NCBI RefSeq assembly: GCF_001886615.1
Contig: NZ_CP018139.1
Coordinates: 248,001 to 312,000 of the forward strand
Length of the DNA: 64,000 nucleotides
Source of the DNA: Halomonas aestuarii
GTDB taxonomy: Bacteria > Pseudomonadota > Gammaproteobacteria > Pseudomonadales > Halomonadaceae
Direction of reading: 5' to 3'
The translations under genes and the position numbers were made by a program. The notes under the pieces were generated by a model. The model ran no database searches, had not been told where the DNA came from, and worked only from the letters and a program-made list of their open reading frames with translations. Shown in pieces: positions 39,386 through 49,490 of this stretch (the first letter of the stretch is position 1; each line of letters opens with the position of its first letter).

Positions 39386-40465
39386 ATGTCAGAGCAGCAG
39401 GTCAACAACCTCAACGTCCTCGCCCAGGACGTCCTGATCACCCCCGAGGCCCTGAAACGGGAAGTCCCCCTGACCGAGGCCGCGGAGCGGACGGTGATCG
39501 AGGGACGCGAGACGATCCAGGCCATCCTCGACGGCCGCGACCCGCGCCTGCTGATGGTGGTGGGCCCCTGCTCCATCCATGACGTGGATGCGGCCCTGGA
39601 CTACGCCCGTCGCCTGCGCCGCCTGGCCGACGAGGTCCAGGACAGCCTCTACATCGTGATGCGCGTCTACTTCGAGAAGCCCCGTACCACCGTGGGCTGG
39701 AAGGGACTGATCAACGACCCCCACCTCAACGGCTCCTTCGAGATCGAGGAGGGGCTGCACATCGCCCGCCAGCTGCTGGTCGAGCTCGCCGAGATGGGCC
39801 TGCCCCTGGCCACCGAGGCACTGGACCCGATCTCGCCCCAGTACCTGCAGGACTGCATCAGCTGGTCGGCCATCGGCGCCCGCACCACCGAGTCCCAGAC
39901 ACACCGCGAGATGGCCTCCGGCCTCTCCGGCCCGGTGGGCTTCAAGAACGGCACCGACGGCAGCCTCGATGTCGCGGTCAACGCCCTCCAGTCGGTCTCT
40001 CATCCGCACAACTTCCTGGGCATCGACCAGGCCGGCCAGGTGGCAATCATCCGCACGCGGGGCAACGCCTATGGCCACGTGGTCCTGCGCGGCGGCAACG
40101 GCAAGCCCAACTACGACAGCGTCAGCGTGGCCCTCGCCGAGCAGGAGCTGACGCAGGCCGGCCTGAAGCCCAACATCATGATCGACTGCTCCCACGCCAA
40201 CTCCAACAAGGACGCGGCCCTTCAGCCACTGGTGCTGGAGAACGTCACCAACCAGATCCTCGAGGGCAACCACTCGATCATCGGGCTGATGGTGGAATCC
40301 AACATCGGCTGGGGCAACCAGAAGATGACCGAGGATCCCGGCCAGCTCGAGTACGGGGTGTCGATCACCGACGCCTGCATCGACTGGGACACCACCGTCG
40401 AGGCCTTCAAGCGCATGAACGAGAAGCTCGCCCCGGTGCTGGACAAGCGCCGCCAGGCCGCCTGA
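39386..40465 (+). CDS. aroG: 3-deoxy-7-phosphoheptulonate synthase, class I
   Basis: The 359-residue enzyme condenses PEP with erythrose 4-phosphate, the first step to aromatic amino acids. Typical segments are LLMVVGPCSIHD, MRVYFEKPRTTVGWKGLINDP, GARTTESQTHREMASGLSGPVGFKNGTDG and DCSHANSNKD. It resembles the E. coli AroF/G/H isozymes (about 350 residues); which amino acid feeds back cannot be read reliably. It stands as a single gene with its own terminator. Confidence 0.93.
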   Translation: MSEQQVNNLNVLAQDVLITPEALKREVPLTEAAERTVIEGRETIQAILDGRDPRLLMVVGPCSIHDVDAALDYARRLRRLADEVQDSLYIVMRVYFEKPRTTVGWKGLINDPHLNGSFEIEEGLHIARQLLVELAEMGLPLATEALDPISPQYLQDCISWSAIGARTTESQTHREMASGLSGPVGFKNGTDGSLDVAVNALQSVSHPHNFLGIDQAGQVAIIRTRGNAYGHVVLRGGNGKPNYDSVSVALAEQELTQAGLKPNIMIDCSHANSNKDAALQPLVLENVTNQILEGNHSIIGLMVESNIGWGNQKMTEDPGQLEYGVSITDACIDWDTTVEAFKRMNEKLAPVLDKRRQAA

Positions 40466-40493
40466 CGCCCCGCCTTTTTACCAGCCATCAAAG

Positions 40494-40520
40494 GGCCCGC
40501 CTCCAGGCGGGCCTCTTCTA
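40494..40520 (+). terminator. aroG terminator
   Basis: A 9-bp perfect stem GGCCCGCCT/AGGCGGGCC (40494-40502, 40505-40513) with a two-base centre is followed by TCTTCTAT. It is 28 bases after the aroG stop. Confidence 0.75.
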
Positions 40521-40595
40521 TGGCGTGCACTTCCGGCTGCCTGGAGTCCCGCCGGGGGCCATGCCGCAGCCCTCTCCTGCGCGGCGCCAGTCGCC

Positions 40596-42737
40596 CTAGG
40601 CGTCACGGACCCCGTCGATCTCGCGGACGAAGGGTGGCAGGGCATCGAGCAGGGCGCGGCCATAGCGACGGGTCAGTACCCGCCGGTCGAGCAGCGTGAT
40701 GCGGCCCTCGTCGGCCTCCTTGCGGATCAGCCGGCCGCAGGCCTGCACCAGCTTGATCGAGGCATCGGGCACGCTGATCCGCATGAAGGGATTGCCGCCC
40801 CGGCTCTCGATCCATTCGGCCAGCGTCGCGCCCACCGGATCGTCCGGCACCGAGAAGGGCAGCCGGGTGATGACCACATGGGTCAGGTAGTCCCCGGGCA
40901 GGTCGATGCCCTCGGCGAAGCTCGCCAGGCCGAAGATGATACTGCCCTTCCCGGCATCCACCCGGGCCCGGTGCCGCGTGATCAGCTCACGCTTGGGCAA
41001 CCGGTCCTGGGCGAGCACTCGCTCGCGGCGCCCCTTCGACAGCGCCTTCTCCACCCCGCGCAGCTGGGCCCGTGACGAGAAGAGCATCAGCACCGCCTCC
41101 TGCTCGCCGAGGGCCTCGACGAAGTCGACGATGGCGCGCTCATGCCCTTCCCGATCGGCGGGGTCGACCGCCTCGCGGGGCACGCTGAGCACGGCCCGGG
41201 AGTAGTCGAAGGGGCTCGGCAGGCGCTGGTAGCGGTAGCGATTGGCCAGCCCCGCCCGCTCCTGCAGGCGTTCGAAGCGGCCCAGCGCCGTGAGGGTCGC
41301 CGAGGTGACCACGGCCCCATGGGTGCGGCCCCAGAGGTTGCGGGCCAGGGTGTGCGCGGCGGAGACCGGGCTCGCCGAGAAGGTCAACTCGGGCTCGCCG
41401 CCGAAGCGTTCCAGAGTCAGCCAACGGGCCCGGGGCGGCTCGCCATCGGGGTCCGTCTCGGCGAAGGACTGCCACAGGGCATGGCCCTCCAGCGCCCGAC
41501 CGTGCAGCAGCGCCACCAGCGGCAGCCAGGCCTCGGCCTGCTCCCGCGGCAGGCCGGTATGCTTGTCCGGGTCGAGGCTCTCGCGGAGGATATCGCCCAT
41601 GCTCTCCAGGGTGCGCGCGAGCTCGGCGAAGATCACCAGCAGGGCATCGGCCTGTTCCCGCAGAGAATCCGGCGCACGCCCCATCTCGAAGCGGTGGTGA
41701 CGGCTATCCTCGCCTTCGGCCAGTCCCTGGGGGCGGCCGGCGAGCTGGTGCCCCAGCGCGAACGCCTCGCCGAGCCGTGGTTCCAGGGCATTGATCGCCT
41801 CCGGCAACCCGGCCAGCAGGCGGGCCAGGGTCGGCTGCACGGCCAGCGCCTGGTTGAGCTCGGTGAGGGAGGATTTCAGGGTGCGCAGCCAGCGCAGCGC
41901 CCCGCCGATGGCGAAGCGATGGGTGAAGTGCTGCAGGGCCTTGTCGGGCAGGTGATGCCCCTCGTCGAAGACGTGGATGCAGTCCGCCGGGTCCGGCAGC
42001 ACCACGCCGCCCCCCAGGGCCAGATCCGCCAGCACCAGGTCGTGGTTGGCGACGATGACGTCGGCGCTGTCGAGGTGACGGCGGGCGCGGAAGAAGGCGC
42101 AGGCCCCGAAGTGGCCGCAGCGACGATTGGTGCACTGGCGATGGTCCACGGTGAGGCGGCGCCAGTGGCTGTCGTCGATGGCCTCGGGCCAGCTGTCGCG
42201 ATCCCCCTCCCAGCGACCGTTGCCGTAGGCCTCGCCCAGCTCCTTCACCAGGGCCTGGAAGTCATCCCCGCCGCTGGCCAGGGACTGCTCGAAGAGAGAC
42301 AGCGTGGGGTTCTCCTCGGCGCCGTCCAGGGCCTGGTCGAGGCGCGCCACGCAGACATAGCGGCCCCGCCCCTTGGCCAGGGCATAGTCGAAGGCCAGCC
42401 CGCTGTGGGCCTTCAGCGACGGCAGGTCCTGATGGAGCACCTGCTCCTGCAGGGCCACGGTGGCGGTGGCGATGACCAGGCGCTTGCCGCGGGCCTTCGC
42501 CACCGGCAGGGCCGCGAGCAGGTAGGCGAGCGTCTTGCCGGTGCCCGTGCCGGCCTCCAGCACGCAGACATGCTCGTCGCTGGTCCGCCGGCCGGCGTCA
42601 TCGGCCTCGATGCCCGCCAGGGTGCGGGCGATCTCGGCGATCATCAGCCGCTGCCCGTAGCGCGGGGTGAGGTCAAGGCCCTCGAGCACCCGGCGATAGG
42701 CCTCCTGGATCTCGCCCTTCAGCGCTTCGTCAAGCAT
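40596..42737 (-). CDS. dinG: ATP-dependent DNA helicase DinG
   Basis: The 713-residue superfamily 2 (XPD-like) helicase has Walker A EAGTGTGKT (61-69), DEGH (258-261) and four cysteines, Cys129, Cys202, Cys207 and Cys213, placed as the Fe-S cluster ligands. Late helicase motifs include GLASFAEGIDLPG and QACGRLIRKEADEG. DinG unwinds 5'-3' and resolves R-loops and D-loops. No clear LexA box was noticed upstream. It lies six bases after rhlB. Confidence 0.93.
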   Translation of the reverse strand: MLDEALKGEIQEAYRRVLEGLDLTPRYGQRLMIAEIARTLAGIEADDAGRRTSDEHVCVLEAGTGTGKTLAYLLAALPVAKARGKRLVIATATVALQEQVLHQDLPSLKAHSGLAFDYALAKGRGRYVCVARLDQALDGAEENPTLSLFEQSLASGGDDFQALVKELGEAYGNGRWEGDRDSWPEAIDDSHWRRLTVDHRQCTNRRCGHFGACAFFRARRHLDSADVIVANHDLVLADLALGGGVVLPDPADCIHVFDEGHHLPDKALQHFTHRFAIGGALRWLRTLKSSLTELNQALAVQPTLARLLAGLPEAINALEPRLGEAFALGHQLAGRPQGLAEGEDSRHHRFEMGRAPDSLREQADALLVIFAELARTLESMGDILRESLDPDKHTGLPREQAEAWLPLVALLHGRALEGHALWQSFAETDPDGEPPRARWLTLERFGGEPELTFSASPVSAAHTLARNLWGRTHGAVVTSATLTALGRFERLQERAGLANRYRYQRLPSPFDYSRAVLSVPREAVDPADREGHERAIVDFVEALGEQEAVLMLFSSRAQLRGVEKALSKGRRERVLAQDRLPKRELITRHRARVDAGKGSIIFGLASFAEGIDLPGDYLTHVVITRLPFSVPDDPVGATLAEWIESRGGNPFMRISVPDASIKLVQACGRLIRKEADEGRITLLDRRVLTRRYGRALLDALPPFVREIDGVRDA

Positions 42738-42743
42738 GGGCCG

Positions 42744-44018
42744 TCAGAGCAGCCCTTCGGGGGGGTGCTCGCACGGCAGCTTGTCGTTGATGTAGCGCTC
42801 GATCTCCGGCAGGGAGAAGGCGTCCTCCTCGCCGACGAAGCTGATCGACACGCCCTTGGCGCCGGCGCGACCGGTACGCCCGATGCGATGGACGTAGTCC
42901 TCGGGATCTTCCGGCAGGGTGTAGTTGATCACGTGGCTGACGTCCTCGATGTGGATGCCGCGACCCGCCACGTCGGTCGCCACCAGCACCTGGATCTGCC
43001 CGTCGCGGAACTTCTCGAGGGTCTCGATGCGCTGGTTCTGGGGAACGTCACCGGACAGCATGGCGGCGTTGATGCCGGCCTTCTCGAGCAGGTCATCGAG
43101 CTTGCGTACCAGGTCCCGGCGATTGCCGAACACCATCACCCGATCGAAGCTCTCCTGCTTGAGCAGGTTGACCAGCAGGCGCTGCTTGTCCTCGTCGCTG
43201 ACCAGGTAGACGCGCTGGTCGATGTCGGCGGCATTCTCGACGGTGACCGCGATCTCCACGTGGGCCGGCTCATGGGTCCACTGGCTGGCGAGGTTGAGGA
43301 TGTCCTCGCTGAAGGTCGCCGAGAACAGGAAGGTCTGGCGCTGCTCCTTGTTCGGCGTGTGGCGGATGATGCGCTTGACGTCGGGAATGAAGCCCATCGA
43401 CAGCATGCGGTCGGCCTCGTCGAGCACCAGCACTTCCACCTGGGTCAGGTCGACGTCGCGCTTCTCGTGGAAGTCCAGCAGTCGTCCCGGGGTGGCGACG
43501 AGGATGTCGAGCTTGTCACCGAGCGCCTCGCGCTGCTTCTGGTAGTCCATGCCCCCCACCACGCTTGCCACCTTGAGGTCGGTGAAGCGGGCGAGCGCCT
43601 TGGCGTCCTTCTCGATCTGCAGTGCCAGCTCGCGGGTCGGGGCCACGATCAGCGCCCGCGGTGCCCCCGGCTTCTGGGCGTTGGGCGCCTCCTCCTCGAG
43701 GAAGTAGGCCAGGATCGAGATGAGGAAGGCCGCGGTCTTGCCGGTCCCCGTCTGGGCCTTGCCGACGACGTCGCCGCCCAGCAGGGTCTGGGCCAGGGCC
43801 TCGGCCTGGATCGGCGTGCAGTATTCGAACCCGAGTGCATGGATCGCCCGCATCAACGGCAGCGGCAGATCGAAGTCATGGAAGCGCCACTTGCCCGCCA
43901 CGGCGGGGACCTGGAACTGGCGCAGATCCCAGTTCGACTGGCGGCGACGCGGCTTGCGCCGGCGACGCTTGGGCTTGCGGTTCTGGGCCGGTGCTGTGGT
44001 CTGTTCCGACTCGCTCAT
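42744..44018 (-). CDS. rhlB: DEAD-box RNA helicase RhlB
   Basis: The 424-residue DEAD-box protein has Walker A AQTGTGKT (88-95), [12 protein letters not shown] (LFSATFSED) and the late motif [11 protein letters not shown] short N-terminal extension is strongly basic ([12 protein letters not shown]). RhlB unwinds RNA for the degradosome. Assignment over other DEAD-box proteins rests on the N-terminal pattern [19 protein letters not shown] and CTPIQAEAL. The ATG at 44018 is chosen at the start of the basic leader. Confidence 0.88.
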   Translation of the reverse strand: MSESEQTTAPAQNRKPKRRRRKPRRRQSNWDLRQFQVPAVAGKWRFHDFDLPLPLMRAIHALGFEYCTPIQAEALAQTLLGGDVVGKAQTGTGKTAAFLISILAYFLEEEAPNAQKPGAPRALIVAPTRELALQIEKDAKALARFTDLKVASVVGGMDYQKQREALGDKLDILVATPGRLLDFHEKRDVDLTQVEVLVLDEADRMLSMGFIPDVKRIIRHTPNKEQRQTFLFSATFSEDILNLASQWTHEPAHVEIAVTVENAADIDQRVYLVSDEDKQRLLVNLLKQESFDRVMVFGNRRDLVRKLDDLLEKAGINAAMLSGDVPQNQRIETLEKFRDGQIQVLVATDVAGRGIHIEDVSHVINYTLPEDPEDYVHRIGRTGRAGAKGVSISFVGEEDAFSLPEIERYINDKLPCEHPPEGLL

Positions 44019-44186
44019 AGGCTGTGCTGTCTTGTCCGTATCGGTGGATGAGGTGCATGACGCAAACCGGCATTGTAACAGCCTCCGGCGACGAGGGCGC
44101 GCCCCGGACGCCAGGTGGCGGTCCATCGCTGTCGGCAGGCGGGCCTCGGCTGCTAGAATAGCGCCCTTACAAGCAGGAGTGGCACC

Positions 44187-44432
44187 ATGACACGCCGAAA
44201 GAAGACCCGTTCGCTGGCCGACAAGGTGCAGATCCGCACCGGCAAGCGCAAGGATTTCAAGAAGTGGCGGCACGAGAATCCGGACCAGGTGACCTCGTCG
44301 ACCCGCTTCTCCCAGAAGAAGCGCCAGCAGCGCAAGCTGCAGGCGGCCCGCAAGCAGGCCCGTCAGGAGGCGGGGCAGCCGATCGCCATCCATCCCGAGC
44401 GGGAGGACACCGGCGAGGGGGAGCGCGACTGA
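44187..44432 (+). CDS. Small basic protein of unknown function
   Basis: The 81-residue product is extremely rich in Lys and Arg ([45 protein letters not shown]) with an acidic C-terminal tail ([10 protein letters not shown]). AGGAG precedes the ATG. It contains no recognisable domain. The composition suggests nucleic-acid or ribosome binding. Its stop overlaps the xthA start (TGATG), so it is translationally coupled to a DNA repair nuclease. Confidence 0.75.
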   Translation: MTRRKKTRSLADKVQIRTGKRKDFKKWRHENPDQVTSSTRFSQKKRQQRKLQAARKQARQEAGQPIAIHPEREDTGEGERD

Positions 44433-45259
44433 TGCGCCTCGTCTCCTTCAACATCAACGGCATCCGTGCACGCCTGCACCAGCTGGAGGCGCTGATCGCG
44501 GCGCATCGCCCGGCGGTGATCGGCCTGCAGGAGACCAAGGTCCAGGACAGCGAGTTTCCCGTGGAGGCCGTGGAGGCCATGGGCTACCAGGTCTACTACC
44601 ACGGCCAGAAGGGCCACTACGGGGTGGCCCTGATGGTCGACACCGCCCAGTGCGGCGAGCCGGAGGCGGTGTTCCACGGCTTCCCCGACGACGTCGAAGA
44701 GGCCCAGCGCCGCATGATCGGCGTGCGGCTGAGTCCGGCCGGTGGCGAGCCGATCACGGTGTGGAACGGCTACTTCCCCCAGGGAGAGAACGTCGAGCAC
44801 CCGGTGAAGTTTCCTCACAAGCGGGCCTTCTACGCCCAGCTCCAGCACCTGCTGGAGACACAGCACCGCGCCGACGAGCGCCTGGCGGTGATGGGCGACT
44901 TCAACATCTCCCCCGAGGACATCGACATCGGCATCGGCGAGGCCAATCGCAGGCGCTGGCTGCGCGAGGGCAAGACCAGCTTCCAGCCCGTGGAGCGCGA
45001 GTGGCTGGACGGCATCAAGGCCTGGGGCCTGAGCGACAGCTATCGCCTGCGCTATCCCGAGGTGGACGACCGCTTCAGCTGGTTCGACTACCGGTCGCGC
45101 GGCTTCGACCGCGAGCCGAAGCGGGGGCTGCGCATCGACCATATCCTGGTGAGCGCATCGCTCGCCGAGTGCGTCCAGGATGCAGGCATCGACTATGACC
45201 TGCGCGCCATGGAGAAACCCTCCGATCACGCGCCGGTCTGGACCGACCTCTCGCTCTGA
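44432..45259 (+). CDS. xthA: Exodeoxyribonuclease III
   Basis: The 275-residue AP endonuclease/3'-5' exonuclease belongs to the EEP fold: [26 protein letters not shown] (metal Glu), [13 protein letters not shown] and the C-terminal [12 protein letters not shown] with the catalytic His. It repairs abasic sites. It is coupled to the small basic ORF upstream, and its last 34 bases overlap the convergent TPR gene. Confidence 0.95.
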   Translation: MRLVSFNINGIRARLHQLEALIAAHRPAVIGLQETKVQDSEFPVEAVEAMGYQVYYHGQKGHYGVALMVDTAQCGEPEAVFHGFPDDVEEAQRRMIGVRLSPAGGEPITVWNGYFPQGENVEHPVKFPHKRAFYAQLQHLLETQHRADERLAVMGDFNISPEDIDIGIGEANRRRWLREGKTSFQPVEREWLDGIKAWGLSDSYRLRYPEVDDRFSWFDYRSRGFDREPKRGLRIDHILVSASLAECVQDAGIDYDLRAMEKPSDHAPVWTDLSL

Positions 45260-46404
45260 TCGGCACCCGTCCCGGCGCCCTCCCCTCCTTCACCGGGAAG
45301 CGAGGCGAGCCACGCCTCGGCCTCCTCGGCGCCCAGCGCGCGGGCCCGCCTCAGCGCCCGCCGGGCCAGCGCCGCCTCCCCCCAGCCGTGGGCAAGCTGG
45401 CCCAGGCGCAACCAGTCGGCCGCCCGGCCGCTCTGGCGCGCCACGTCCTCCCAGGCCGACAGCGCCCGGCCGTGATCGCGCGCCGCCTCCCAGGCCGTGG
45501 CCAGGAGTCGCCGATGACTCACATCGCCCGTCAGCACGCCGTCCTCGATCCCGCGCGCCAGGTGCTCGGCCGCCCGTGCCGGGGTCCCGCCGGCCAGGTG
45601 CAATCGGACCAGGCGCCGCAGGTCCTCCTCGCCCGACAGGAGGCCTCGCTGCCAGCCAGCCTCCCAGATCGCCGCGGCGAGCCCCGGGTCGCCGAGGCGC
45701 TGGGCCAGCGCCGCGGCCTGCCGCCATTGCCTCGGTCCGGCCTCGCGCCCCAACCGCTCGCGCAGCAGCGTCAGGGCCTGGCCGTCGCGCCCCGCCTGCC
45801 GATAGACCGTGATCGCCAGGGCCCGGCGATCCGCGTCCTGCGGCGCTTCATCCAGCGCCTCGAGGCGCCTGGCGGCCGCCTCCCAGCGCTCGAGCTCGCC
45901 CAGCCAGCCGATCAGCCGCCAGTGCTCGTCGATGGGCGGCACCGACGCCTCCTCCAGCCAGCGGGCGAGGCGCGCCGCGGCGAGCGATGTTCGCCCCGCG
46001 GCGCGGTACTGGAGGGCCGCCTCCCTTAGCCGCGCCTGTCGCCAGGCCGCCGGGGCCACGTCGCTTCCTGCCGCGGCGTCCAGCCACGCGGCGGCTGGCG
46101 CGTGCTCGCCCCGACACGCCGCGGCACCGGCCGCCAGCTGCAGATAGAGGGCACGGGCCCAGCGGTCGGAGGTGTTACCCCCCGCCAGGCGCTCGGCCTG
46201 GCGGCGGGCCTGGTGTTGAATGTCGACCTGCCCCTCGGCGGACGCGCCATGCAGCCGGGCCTCGAGTCCCTGGAGGTCGCGGATGAAGCCCCCGGGCAGA
46301 GCCGGCTGGGCCTGCACCGGGGCACAGGACAGCAGCAGCAAGGCCGAGAGACCGGTCAGCAGGCGACGCGAGATCGGGCGATATCGAATCAACATATGCG
46401 ACAT
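45226..46404 (-). CDS. TPR protein of the TonB2-type operon
   Basis: The 392-residue protein has a signal peptide (about 1-33; the segment [12 protein letters not shown] could be a lipobox, LLSC, or an ordinary signal-peptidase site). The rest is Ala/Arg/Leu-rich helical repeat (for example [30 protein letters not shown]). It begins five bases after the tonB stop. TPR proteins occupy this same last position in Vibrio TonB2-type operons, which suggests a role in assembling or regulating the energy-transducing complex. Confidence 0.75.
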   Translation of the reverse strand: MSHMLIRYRPISRRLLTGLSALLLLSCAPVQAQPALPGGFIRDLQGLEARLHGASAEGQVDIQHQARRQAERLAGGNTSDRWARALYLQLAAGAAACRGEHAPAAAWLDAAAGSDVAPAAWRQARLREAALQYRAAGRTSLAAARLARWLEEASVPPIDEHWRLIGWLGELERWEAAARRLEALDEAPQDADRRALAITVYRQAGRDGQALTLLRERLGREAGPRQWRQAAALAQRLGDPGLAAAIWEAGWQRGLLSGEEDLRRLVRLHLAGGTPARAAEHLARGIEDGVLTGDVSHRRLLATAWEAARDHGRALSAWEDVARQSGRAADWLRLGQLAHGWGEAALARRALRRARALGAEEAEAWLASLPGEGGEGAGTGADQSERSVQTGA

Positions 46405-46408
46405 GGGC

Positions 46409-47167
46409 TCACCTCAGCTGAAACTCGAGTCGCTGGCGGGCTCGTCGCAGGCGAACGTCGGCCTCGAAGCGCCAGTCGGCCACGGCCCGGGTGGCCGCCT
46501 CGTCGAAGACACGCCGCGGCCGGGCCTCGACCACCCGGACCGAGCAGGCCTTTACCCGGCCGTCGGGGCGGATCAGGAACTCCACCACCACGTGTCCCTC
46601 GAGGCCGCGACGCTGGGCGCGCCGCGGGTAGCTCGGCGGCACGCGCCGGGTCGGCGTCGCCTGCCCCACGTCCTGCACCGTCTGGCGGGCCTGGCCGTCG
46701 GCGCGCGGCGCGCCCTGCCCCGAGGCGGCGGGCCTCGGCGTCGCGGCGGCCTCGGGCGTCGCCGGGGGACTCGCCGATTCGGGCGACGGAGCCGGCTCGG
46801 GGTCCGGCGCTGCCTCTGTCAGCTCGGGCAGCGCGGTGTCCAGTTCGGCGACCTCCTCGGGCTGCGGCGGTGGCGGCTCGGGCAGCGTCGCCTCGGGCAG
46901 CGACAGCGCACTGCCCGGTAACGGCGCGGGCGCGGGTGGGCTGGGCGGCACCGGCCGTGGCGCGGGCGGCGCGCTGGGGACGTGCGCGACCGACGGCGCT
47001 GCGGGCGCTTGCGTCGGCTGCTCGGCGGCAGCGACCAGGCGCATCGTCACCGCCGTCTCGCGCACCTCGACGTCCGCCTCGGGGGGCGCCACCAGCAGCG
47101 CCAGCCCCCAGAAGAGCAGCAGCGCCAGGGACGCCCCGGCCAGTGACGCCAGGGGCCAGCGAATCAC
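46409..47167 (-). CDS. tonB: TonB energy transducer
   Basis: The 252-residue protein begins with GTG at 47167, behind GGGAGGGG and overlapping the exbD stop (GTGA). It has one N-terminal membrane anchor (about 4-23), a long Pro/Ala/Glu-rich periplasmic linker (about 45-150) and the C-terminal TonB domain (VPPSYPRRAQRRGLEGHVVVEF to AVADWRF). It transmits proton-motive force to outer-membrane receptors such as the siderophore receptor nearby. Confidence 0.9.
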   Translation of the reverse strand: MIRWPLASLAGASLALLLFWGLALLVAPPEADVEVRETAVTMRLVAAAEQPTQAPAAPSVAHVPSAPPAPRPVPPSPPAPAPLPGSALSLPEATLPEPPPPQPEEVAELDTALPELTEAAPDPEPAPSPESASPPATPEAAATPRPAASGQGAPRADGQARQTVQDVGQATPTRRVPPSYPRRAQRRGLEGHVVVEFLIRPDGRVKACSVRVVEARPRRVFDEAATRAVADWRFEADVRLRRARQRLEFQLR

Positions 47168-47571
47168 GGCCCCTCCCGGGAGGCCGCCACCGCGATCTGC
47201 TCGACGCCCGCCTCGCGCAGGCGATCCATCACCTCGACCAGCAGGCCGGTGGTGGAGGCCCGGTCGGCCTGGATGACCACGCCCCCCTGCTCGCTCATCA
47301 GCGGCGCCACGGCCTCGCCGACGCGATGCGCGTCCACCGGCGCGCCGTCGACCCACACCGCACCCTCGGCGGTCAGGGCCACCATCACCTGAGCCTCGGG
47401 CCGCGGCGTCGCGGCACTGGACTGGGGACGCTCGATCTCCACCCCGCTCTCCTTGACGAAGCTGGTGGTGACGATGAAGAAGATCAGCATGATGAAGACC
47501 ACGTCCAGCATGGGGGTCAGGTTGACCTCGCTGGTCTCGCCGCTGTCGGCACTCAGGCGACGCCTACGCAT
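47164..47571 (-). CDS. exbD: Biopolymer transporter ExbD
   Basis: The 135-residue protein has a basic cytoplasmic start (MRRRRLS), one membrane helix (about 18-38) with the proton-path aspartate Asp23 in LTPMLDVVFIMLIFF, and a periplasmic domain. It works with ExbB to energise TonB. Its start overlaps the upstream exbB stop by eight bases. Confidence 0.93.
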   Translation of the reverse strand: MRRRRLSADSGETSEVNLTPMLDVVFIMLIFFIVTTSFVKESGVEIERPQSSAATPRPEAQVMVALTAEGAVWVDGAPVDAHRVGEAVAPLMSEQGGVVIQADRASTTGLLVEVMDRLREAGVEQIAVAASREGP

Positions 47572-48121
47572 CGGGCTCCTCCACGGCGCGGGCCATGCGG
47601 TCGTGCAGCCGCTGGTCCTCGCGCCGGATGATGTGTTCGAGACGGGTGGTGAAGAGCAGGCCGGCCACCGCCACCGCCATGCCGGCGAGGGTGGGCAGCG
47701 TGGCCCGGGCGACGCCGTCGGCCATGGCGCGGGCCTGGCTGGTCTCGCTGGCGGCCAGGCCCTCGAAGACGGTGATCATCCCGGTCACCGTGCCCAGCAG
47801 GCCGAGCAGCGGACAGAGCGCCACCAGCAGCCGGAGCCAGGGCAGCGGGCGACTCAGCCGGGCGATCAGCTCCTGGGTCCAGACCTCGCGCAGCGTCAGC
47901 GCGCTCCAGCTGGCATGCTCGTCGCGCCGCACCCAGCGTGCCACCAGGGCCTGGCGCTGGCGGCGCCAGACGAAGCGAAAGTAGCACCAGCGCTCCAGGG
48001 CCAGCGAGAAGAGCAGCATGGCCACCGCGCCGATGGCCACCAGCACCGGCCCGCCGGCCTGGGCCAGCCAGGCGAGCGGCGCGGCGGCGCTCACCAGGAA
48101 CTCAGGCCAGGGAAGCGGCAT
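47564..48121 (-). CDS. exbB: MotA/TolQ/ExbB proton channel family protein (ExbB)
   Basis: This 185-residue short ExbB has three membrane segments: near 15-37, and the conserved pair LLVALCPLLGLLGTVTGMITVF and ATLPTLAGMAVAVAGLLF. It forms the proton channel with ExbD. It begins 20 bases inside the preceding TtpC-like gene. Two ExbB-type proteins in one operon is the TonB2 arrangement. Confidence 0.9.
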   Translation of the reverse strand: MPLPWPEFLVSAAAPLAWLAQAGGPVLVAIGAVAMLLFSLALERWCYFRFVWRRQRQALVARWVRRDEHASWSALTLREVWTQELIARLSRPLPWLRLLVALCPLLGLLGTVTGMITVFEGLAASETSQARAMADGVARATLPTLAGMAVAVAGLLFTTRLEHIIRREDQRLHDRMARAVEEPDA

Positions 48122-49490
48122 GGCGCGACTCGCGGCGCGGGGCGGAAGCCGGCAGGGCATCGAGGTGCTCGGCCAGCTCGGCGCTGGCCCGCCCCTCGAT
48201 CAACCCGGAGAGCCAGCGGCTGCGGCTGGCGAGCGCGGTGTGGGCGAGCATCAGCGGCACCGCGGTGATCAGGCCCAGCACCGTGGTGACCAGCGCCTGG
48301 CTGATACCGCCGGCCATCAGCTGCGGGTCGCCGGTGCCGAACACCGTGATCGACTGGAAGGTGCCGATCATGCCGGTCACGGTGCCGAGAAGCCCCAGCA
48401 GCGGCGCCACGGCCGCCAGCAGCTTGACCAGCGCCTGCCCCCTCTCGAGCCGCGGCAGTTCGGCGAGCAGGGCCTCGTCGAGGCGCGCCTCCAGCGCTTC
48501 GGGCACCAGCCCCTGGCGCAGCGTCTGCACCTTGGCCAGCACCCGGCCCAGCGGATTGTCGTCACGCAGGTTCGCGTCGTCCCGGAGCTGGCGACGCAGG
48601 CGCACGGTCACGCGCATCAGGTAGCCGTACTGGCCCAGCGCGATCAGGAGCCCGACTCCGCCGAGGGCCACCACCACGTAGCCCACGGCGCCGCCCTGGT
48701 GGAAGCGCGCCAGCAGGTCGGGGCGCTGGGTCAGCGCCTCGAGCAGCGCGCCCCCGGTGGGGTCGAGGGTGACCCGATCGCCCTCGCCTCTCGCGAAGGC
48801 CGCCAGGGTCTCGCCGGCATCGTCGGGCGTCGCGGCCATCGCGGCCGGCGGCAGCTCGGGCGACACCCGCCGCAGCCAACGGCCGTCGCCGATCATGGCG
48901 AGATCCCCCAAGCGCAGCACCTCCCGGGGGGCGACGTGGCCATCGACCGAGGCCACCGGCAACGTCAGCCGCTCGATGCGACCGGTCTCCCGGGTGAGGG
49001 CCATCAGCGCATCGGCCAGCGATGCGATCCGCGCGAGGTCGGGCAGCGTGTCAGTATCGCCTCGGGCGGGCAGTTCGGCCCCGCCGAGGGTAAGCCAGCT
49101 CTGGCCGAGGGCGTCGCGCAGCTCGCCGACATGGCGCTCCAGCACCGGCGTGAGCGCCGAGAGGTCGTCGCCCTGCGCCTGCTGACGGGCCGTCAGCGCC
49201 TCACGGCGCGCCTGCTGCTCGTCGCGCCGTGCCTCGAGGGACTGGCGCCGCTGGGCCGCCGCGTCGCGGCGTTCGTGGGCCTCGTCGACGGCACGGCGCA
49301 GGGCGTCGCGATCATCGACCAGCGCGGCGAGACGCGCCCTGTCCCGCTCAAGCTCAGCCTGGCGCGCCTCGGCAAAGGAGGCCGGGGTGTCCTGCTGAAC
49401 GGGTGTGTCGTCCTCGGCCTGGAGCAGCGCCGCCGGCAGCATCAGGGCCCCGCACAGCAGCAGGCGGACCGCGTATCGTGACAGCGTCAT
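48102..49490 (-). CDS. ttpC: TtpC-like ExbB paralogue with periplasmic coiled-coil domain
   Basis: The 462-residue protein has a signal peptide (about 1-25), a long charged coiled coil (about 40-110, many Arg/Glu heptads) and a middle periplasmic domain. The C-terminal MotA/TolQ/ExbB channel domain follows (LLAAVAPLLGLLGTVTGMIGTF, LVTTVLGLITAVPLML). This domain order matches TtpC, which is required by Vibrio TonB2 systems together with ExbB2-ExbD2-TonB2. The ATG at 49490 overlaps the DUF3450 stop. Confidence 0.85.
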   Translation of the reverse strand: MTLSRYAVRLLLCGALMLPAALLQAEDDTPVQQDTPASFAEARQAELERDRARLAALVDDRDALRRAVDEAHERRDAAAQRRQSLEARRDEQQARREALTARQQAQGDDLSALTPVLERHVGELRDALGQSWLTLGGAELPARGDTDTLPDLARIASLADALMALTRETGRIERLTLPVASVDGHVAPREVLRLGDLAMIGDGRWLRRVSPELPPAAMAATPDDAGETLAAFARGEGDRVTLDPTGGALLEALTQRPDLLARFHQGGAVGYVVVALGGVGLLIALGQYGYLMRVTVRLRRQLRDDANLRDDNPLGRVLAKVQTLRQGLVPEALEARLDEALLAELPRLERGQALVKLLAAVAPLLGLLGTVTGMIGTFQSITVFGTGDPQLMAGGISQALVTTVLGLITAVPLMLAHTALASRSRWLSGLIEGRASAELAEHLDALPASAPRRESRHAASLA

